DNA from: Fragum whitleyi
Lineage: Eukaryota; Mollusca; Bivalvia; Cardiida; Cardiidae
NCBI GenBank assembly: GCA_948146395.1
Contig: OX411559.1
Coordinates: forward strand, 41,702,739-41,766,738
Direction of reading: 5' to 3'
Length of the DNA: 64,000 nt
The notes under the pieces are model-generated. The model was not told the origin of the DNA and ran no database searches. It saw nothing but the letters and a program-made list of their open reading frames with translations. The position numbers were made by a program, and so were the translations under genes. Below are positions 58,815-64,000 of this stretch, piece by piece. Within the stretch, counting starts at the first letter, position 1. Each line of letters opens with the position of its first letter.

Positions 58815-60405
58815 TATAGTTTTTTATGTAACGTTCTCTATTACTTTTATATTTTGGACAAATAAGAAGGAAATGGTATTCATTTTCTATGGTTCGCATG
58901 CTGCATTCTTTACTTTGGTCTCTAACTATATTTAGATGATGTCCTTTTTCAATCGCAAGTGTATGAGTTGAAGTTCTTAATTTTGCAAGTGATATTTGAT
59001 ATTTCCGTTCTTTTGTACACGATAGATATTTTTCGAAAGTGAATTCATATTTGAATTTTGAATATGTTTGCAACCATGTGAAGTTATGTTGCTTGTCCAA
59101 GATTGGATAAAATTGTCTTAAATGTTTAATTACTCTGTAGTTTATTTGTTCGGCGTTTTGAAAGATCCAATAATTATTCAATTCCATACTAGAAAGCAGT
59201 TGTTTTATATAATGTGGCTAATTGGTTCTGTTATAAGTGATATTACAATTTGCGTCATCTCGCATTATTTTATATATAGACTGTATCACAGGATTTGGAC
59301 TATTCGATACGTTTAACCAATACTTGATGGTCAATAATTGTCTATCAATTTTCATTGTATATCTTCAAGTTTCACCGCAAAGCGCATCTAGATTGTCCCT
59401 TAAATTTTTCTAATAAATTCGCAATGTCTTTTTTTCAGAGCACGCAAACGTTATAATTTAGAATTGCCAAATAAGGAGTCGAAAAGTCAAAATTTCTCTT
59501 TGACGTCCAGCTGATTAAATAAGATTATGCAAGGAAAATTAGGCTCGTTGTGCAGTGCTTTTTTGGGGGTTCGGATCCACGATCCGTTTTTGTAGAAAAA
59601 AGTCCAAGGTATTTAAACGATTCTACAACTTCTAAAACCGAATCATTTAAATAGAAATTAAATGTGGAAGGACGGCCCTTCTCAAAAATGAGAACTTTAG
59701 ATTTGGTAGTTGGCAAGGTTCCATTTATTGCAATATATTTCAAGGTCTTTTAGCATAGACTGTAATGCTTCTGGCGAGTGCGCAAAAAGAACTATGTCAT
59801 CTGCAAACATCAAAATGAAGAATTAAATTTCATCTATAGTAAATAATCCTTCGATATTTGTATTGATATTTTCGAATAAATCGTTAACAAATAGTAAAAA
59901 CATTAGACTGGGCGACGGATCTCCCTGCTTTACTCCGATATTCGATGGTATTTGGTTTGAACCCATTACATTATATCTTACACGAGCTTTAACTGTGTTT
60001 AATTTGGATTTCATAGCTTTTTAAATTTTTCATAATGTTTAGATGTTTTAGTTTTTGCTAGAGGAAGGCACGGTTTATAGTATCAAAACATTTCTGAAAG
60101 TCGATGAATGCGCAGTAAAGTATTTTTTTGAACATAAAGTTTTCCATATAATAGCATTAAGCAGAAATAAACAGTCAGTCGTACTTTTACCCTTCTGAAA
60201 TCCGAATTGCTTATAGTTAATGGTATTATTTGCATCACACCATTTTGTCAGACGAGTAACTAATATTTGCGAATAAATTTTTGACAGTATATTTATCAAT
60301 GTAACGCCTGGATAGTTTTCAACTTCTTCTGTATTACCTCCCTTGAAAATCGGGATAATAATTTCGTCTCCCTATGATTCGGGATACTTTCCCCGATTCC
60401 TTATC
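58815..60405 (-). pseudogene. LINE reverse transcriptase remnant (5'-truncated, broken)
   Basis: Minus-strand translation in mixed frames gives ordered reverse-transcriptase motifs: GDEIIIPIFKGG and NYPGVTLINILSKIYSQIL (about 60270-60370), FGFQKGKSTTDCLFLL (about 60150-60210), GVKQGDPSPSLMFLLFVNDL (about 59880-59940) and the catalytic box MFADDIVLF (about 59790-59810). A C-terminal segment (ENEYHFLLICPKY with flanking Cys) lies at 58810-59187. Stops separate the boxes: TAG where Trp is expected before GDEII, and a stop before MFADD. The 5' endonuclease part is missing. This is a dead non-LTR retrotransposon; the clade is not assigned. Confidence 0.88.
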
Positions 60406-60581
60406 ATCAAACACCCACTTCAATCATTAAAGAAACATTTTGCCTGATTTGACGAAATTATCGATCAAATTTTACTTCCCTTGAAAATCCTTCAAAACTC
60501 GCTCCACACACTCATTCAATATCATTCCAAAATAATCCCAAAATCATTCAACTTGTCAATTATACATTGTTCCTAACTATA

Positions 60582-60904
60582 CCAGCAAATGTTCACGTTC
60601 ATCCAATAAAGATTAAGATATATACATATACTGACGTCAATAAAAGACGCCTCTGGCGTATAGAAAGGACAACTTTTTACAAAAGACGCGTTCCATGATA
60701 AAATTTCTTACTTCATATAAAAGACAAATTCATTGCAGTCCGGCTCACACTAGATCTTTTTTCTATTATCGTCTTTGTATCAAAACGTTTGGGAATAGTC
60801 CACCACCCAACAAAGTTAAGAAAAAAACCCTATGTTTTACACTAAGTTTAAAATGCAGTACAAAAAATTATAAATTTTCACTGAGGCGTTTCCTCTTGAC
60901 GCCA
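60582..60904. other. Unassigned region
   Basis: GACGTCAATAAAAGACGC and TACAAAAGACGCGTTCC form a short partial repeat; otherwise nothing seen. Confidence 0.45.
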
Positions 60905-61056
60905 GAAGCAGTCGGAGGCTAGGAAAGGATGTAGTGGTTGCACTGGTGAGAGAAATACAAGGAAACCATTGTTAGGTGCTACAGCCTCCGCGATATAGCT
61001 GAAAAATGTTGAAAGTGGCGTAAAACTCAATTCAATCAATCAATCAATCTTGACGT
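60905..61056 (+). mobile_element. S1 SINE, right half with (ATCA)n tail
   Basis: GTCGGAGGCTAGGAAAGGAT to AAGTGGCGTAAAACTCAATT followed by CAATCAATCAATCAAT. Confidence 0.8.
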
Positions 61057-61285
61057 CAGTATATTATCACAGGCTTTTTAACGAGGTACTTCTAAATCTT
61101 CTTTAAACAAGAGAACAAAATAGTTTCACTGCCTTTTTCCACAGCTTGTTTCTTGCATAGTTTAAATTGCCATTGAGTACACGAACACTGCAGTGTAACA
61201 TAGAAATTCAATTTAAAGTTTCTACTTATAGAAAATATTTATGGTAATTGGAATCTGGTGTCTTGCATGTTTTGAAATTGAAAGA

Positions 61286-61625
61286 ACAGTTAACAACATC
61301 GTGGAATTTACAAGGGGATGATTCTAGAATGATTTCGGAATGAAATAAAATGAGCGTGATGAGTAGGTTTTGAGCGAAATCAAGGGCAGGTTATCAAATA
61401 TCGCCAATTTTCTCCAGAAAGAACAATATTAGCAGTACTTATTTTCTCCCTTAACTGAAATTCGCATACAAGTTCTATAAATAGCTTTCCTATCTTTTGA
61501 AGGACCAATCAGACGTTTATAATTTTAATTATGTCAGAGAAATAGGAATCTTTTGTCTAGCTTTATTTATTTTGAATGTAGTTGTTGATCCCATCCTTTT
61601 AATTATTTTGGAGAGTTTGATTGTG
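61286..61625 (+). mobile_element. M1 MITE, right-truncated, meets an inverted copy
   Basis: Starts ACAGTTAACAACATCGTGGA and runs to GTTGTTGATCCCATCCTTTT, then abuts a minus-oriented copy at about 61628. Confidence 0.78.
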
Positions 61626-61627
61626 AA

Positions 61628-62548
61628 ATAGACAATCATCTTGATCAAAACTATTCAAGATCACTCGCTCAGCACTCAAATAATTAATTTCAAAAAATTA
61701 CTTCAATCATTCAAAAACGCTCCAATTTTTTTTTAAAAAAACGCTTCGAAATTTCTTGTAATAGCAAATCTAAGTTTTGACTAGATTTTTAGATATTTTG
61801 GGTTCTACTGATCTTGAAATGAGTTTTAAAGTTTCCACAATTATAACATATAGAAAAATGACCTCCGTCCATAAAAGACGTATTTTTCATCCAATGACAA
61901 TAATTTTTGGCTGTATGATAATGGATCACCTAAGCTTCATACTAATGAAGTTTGATTGATATCCATCAGTCTCATTCTGAGAAAATCATTTTCAAATTTT
62001 CCACTATATAACATATAGGGAAATGACCTCCGCCCATGAAATACATATGTTCATCCGATCACAATAATTTCTTGTAGACTGATAAAGGGTCACCCAAGGA
62101 TCATTCATGTAAAATTTAATTGGTATCCATCGATTAGAACCTGAGAAAAGTCACTTTTTACCATATTTGGAAATAAGCCACGCCCATGAAATCCGTGTAT
62201 TTCATTGGATCAAAATTTCTTGATCAACTTTGAAAGAGGGTTACCCAAGGATCATTCCTGTGAAGTTTGATTGAAATCCATCCGGTAGTTTCTGAGGAGA
62301 TGATTTTTAAAGAAAAAGTTTACGACCGGACGCACGTACGGACGGACGCACGACGGACACAACGCCATGACAATAACCCCAGTGGCTTTCATCCAGTGGA
62401 GCTAAAAACTATCTATAATTTCACAATTATCGATTATACATTACCACCATGGAAAATCATTTAAATCTCACTCATCACACATTCAATTTCATTCCAAAAC
62501 CCTTTCCAAAATTATCCGATTGGTCGATTTTACGATATTCTTAACAGT
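61628..62548 (-). mobile_element. M1 MITE split by a tandem-repeat block
   Basis: Left part 61628-61750 (CACTCGCTCAGCACTCAAAT), right part about 62420-62548 (CATTCAATTTCATTCCAAAA). The repeat at 61850-62415 lies between. Confidence 0.75.
61850..62415 (+). repeat. Three diverged units of about 150-170 bp plus CGGA-rich tail
   Basis: Units start near 61855, 62020 and 62167 (AAATGACCTCCGTCCAT; AAATGACCTCCGCCCAT; AAATAAGCCACGCCCAT) and share GATCACCTAAG/GTCACCCAAGGATCATTC blocks. The end is GGACGCACGTACGGACGGAC then a gene-poor CAATAACCCC tail, a form I recall as common in bivalve DNA. Confidence 0.7.
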
Positions 62549-62635
62549 ACGGATATTCCGAATATCGATCAAGGACAAGGTTATCTGAACTGTGTTGGTT
62601 CAGCCAAAGATTTGTAATCCGCAATCAAATTATTC

Positions 62636-63265
62636 GACTCCGTCGGGATTCGAACCCGGGAACACTACATCCCAAAGCGAGTGCTCTATCACGTCGCTAT
62701 AAAAGCTAGCTTGTACGACAAGGCAGTACAAAAACCCCTTATACTCAACCCGGCTACATACAACCCCTCGACAATTAAGATTCGAATCCTCTCAATTCAA
62801 CATCATCAACTACCTTTTCACATAACCACCACCTCGTGTGGGTTATTTACGGTTGACGCCAAATGTAACCCGCAAATAAATATTAGACTCCGTCGGGATT
62901 CGAACCCGGGACCTCTACATCCCAAAGCGAGTGCTCTACCACGTCGCTATAAAAGCTAGCTTGTACGACAAGGCAGTACAAAAACCCCTTATACTCAACC
63001 CGGCTACATACACCTCCTCGACAATTAAGATTTTTCCATGAATCCTCTCAATTCAACATCATCAACTACCTTTTCACATAACCACCAACTCGTGTGGGTT
63101 ATTTACGGTTGGCGCCAAATGTAACCCACAAATAAATATTGGACTCCGTCGGGATTCGAACCCGGGACCTCTACATCCCAAAGCGAGTGCTCTACCACGT
63201 CGCCATAAAAGCTAGCTTGTACGGCAAGGCAGTACAATTACCCCTTATACTCAACCCGGCTACAG
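62636..63265 (-). repeat. Tandem array of tRNA-Pro-like SINE units (about 250 bp)
   Basis: Units start at about 62637, 62887 and 63142. On the minus strand each contains AGAGCACTCGCTTTGGGATG and CCCGGGTTCGAATCCCGACG, close to tRNA-Pro(UGG) with its anticodon loop and B box, but no 5' acceptor half. Between the heads is a shared spacer (ACCCCTTATACTCAACCCGG ... CACATAACCACCA). The third unit stops early. Confidence 0.85.
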
Positions 63266-63648
63266 ATTGCTTTGCAAAAACTGCTTTCCAGAATTTTGAT
63301 GCGTTTGTACAAAATCAACAAAAGTCAGATTGCCAAAAATGCTTGTTGGTCAAGTGGAAAAATGGTAAATTACCAGATGATCTAAAACTAGTTATATTCT
63401 TACGTGTTGAAACGAGCTCTTTTAACGTGAATAATCGCTCTCAATTCTATTTCTTGGAGAAATGCATGTGCGGACCAATTAAAGGAATAAGAACGAAATT
63501 CACTCTCGAGAATCGAATTAGGGACCTCTTGGTTGAGATGGCGACGTTACATATCTCCTCCACAAACATTACTAGTTTTGCGTATTTCTTAAAGGGGATT
63601 AACGTAATTTATAATGATTTTCAATTATATCGCGACTGGAGCATCTAA
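63265..63648 (+). other. Unexplained open stretch
   Basis: After the tRNA-like array a plus-strand frame stays open for over 120 codons (DCFAKTAFQNFDAF ... LVKWKNGKLPDDLKLVIFLR ... MCGPIKGIRTKF), preceded by a possible GCTACAG acceptor, and runs into an S1 SINE. No domain recognised; it could be chance or a decayed exon. Confidence 0.2.
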
Positions 63649-63762
63649 CCATGGATTCCTGTTATTTCTCTCACCATTACTAACACGAGATCCTTCCTAG
63701 CCTCAATCTATTCATCCCTGATTGGTTTAACGATTATCCATTGGTGAAAGACAAATGACTAA
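63606..63762 (-). mobile_element. S1 SINE fragment
   Basis: TATATCGCGACTGGAGCATC, CATGGATTCCTGTTATTTCT and ATTATCCATTGGTGAAAGAC. Confidence 0.75.
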
Positions 63763-64000
63763 GGTGATAGTTTTTCGCCCTGTCGATAAATTTTAATTGT
63801 ATACGTTTCATAGTTGTATATAAAACTACTTAATATAAAGAAATAACCCTTTTCGCTTATATTTACATTCCAATAAAAATCTAACATTATTAAGTACGTT
63901 GTGATTTCTTCTGACACGTAAAGATTTAGGGAGAAGCAATAGATATTTAATGTCGGTTTAATTCCATAATTACATACAATGTTATATTACTTGACATATA
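63763..64000. other. Window end, nothing recognised
   Basis: AT-rich sequence without repeat or exon signal. Confidence 0.5.

Larger units (their letters stand above)
57364..60405 (-). mobile_element. 5'-truncated LINE inserted in an M1 MITE
   Basis: The 3' end (at low coordinates) carries an (ATAAC)n microsatellite tail at 57366-57390. The body holds the RT remnant. On either side, M1 sequence stops (GCTCCATTTATTCA) and resumes (TCAAACACCCACTTCAATCA), so the LINE entered a pre-existing M1 copy. It is itself interrupted by the element at 57652-58814. Confidence 0.8.
57286..60581 (-). mobile_element. M1 MITE split by the LINE
   Basis: Left portion 57286-57363, right portion about 60405-60581 (CTCGCTCCACACACTCATTC to TTCCTAACTATA). 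Confidence 0.8.

Noticed and set aside
62681..62959. Frame containing RRDSNPGPLHPKA-like peptide
   Set aside because: This is translated tRNA-like SINE sequence, a common false protein.

Overview
The window is AT-rich eukaryotic DNA that is mostly intron, intergenic sequence and transposable elements. It looks like a bivalve mollusc nuclear genome. The grounds are tRNA-derived SINEs ending in the mollusc-type GCGGCGTAAA tail, dense miniature inverted-repeat elements (MITEs), GGGAGGTAA-type motifs, CAAGGTCAAGGTCA repeats, and spliced coding exons with GTAAGT donors. The species cannot be fixed from the sequence. No bacterial operon, CRISPR array or viral gene is visible. I had no search tools: all repeat families below were found by comparing the window with itself, and family names (M1, S1 and so on) are local labels.

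Host genes. Three minus-strand exons have clean splice signals and compatible phases: 49063-49223 (coiled coil), 30760-30861 (a start-codon exon preceded by an in-frame stop, so an alternative first exon or a separate gene) and 1456-1665 (coiled coil then acidic linker). The simplest reading is one minus-strand coiled-coil gene with an intron of about 47 kb and an internal promoter near 31 kb. I do not recognise the protein.

Transposon genes. 51490-56113 is a nearly complete PIF/Harbinger element. Its two-exon, 421-residue HARBI1-like transposase (minus strand) has all catalytic motifs, and its ends are dense in CCGG motifs. A decayed LINE reverse transcriptase lies on the minus strand at about 57364-60405.

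Layout. 1-2 kb: SINE pieces and the last visible exon. About 1.97-18.66 kb: a direct tandem duplication, copy A (1.97-11.5 kb) and copy B (11.87-18.66 kb), in which several transposons are present in one copy and absent from the other. 18.7-31 kb: MITEs, hairpins and a mariner-like non-autonomous element. 31-44 kb: MITEs, SINEs and a retroelement tail. 44.1-44.9 kb: a tandem array of about 90-bp units. 45.2-46.1 kb: a non-autonomous element with perfect 31-bp inverted ends. 48.9-49.2 kb: an exon whose splice donor begins a minisatellite. 51.5-56.1 kb: the Harbinger element. 57.3-60.6 kb: four insertions nested inside one another. 61.3-63.3 kb: MITEs, diverged tandem repeats and a tRNA-Pro-like tandem array.

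The dominant repeat is M1, a Tc1/mariner-type MITE of about 430 bp with TA target duplications. About two dozen full or partial copies are present, many keeping a central palindrome.
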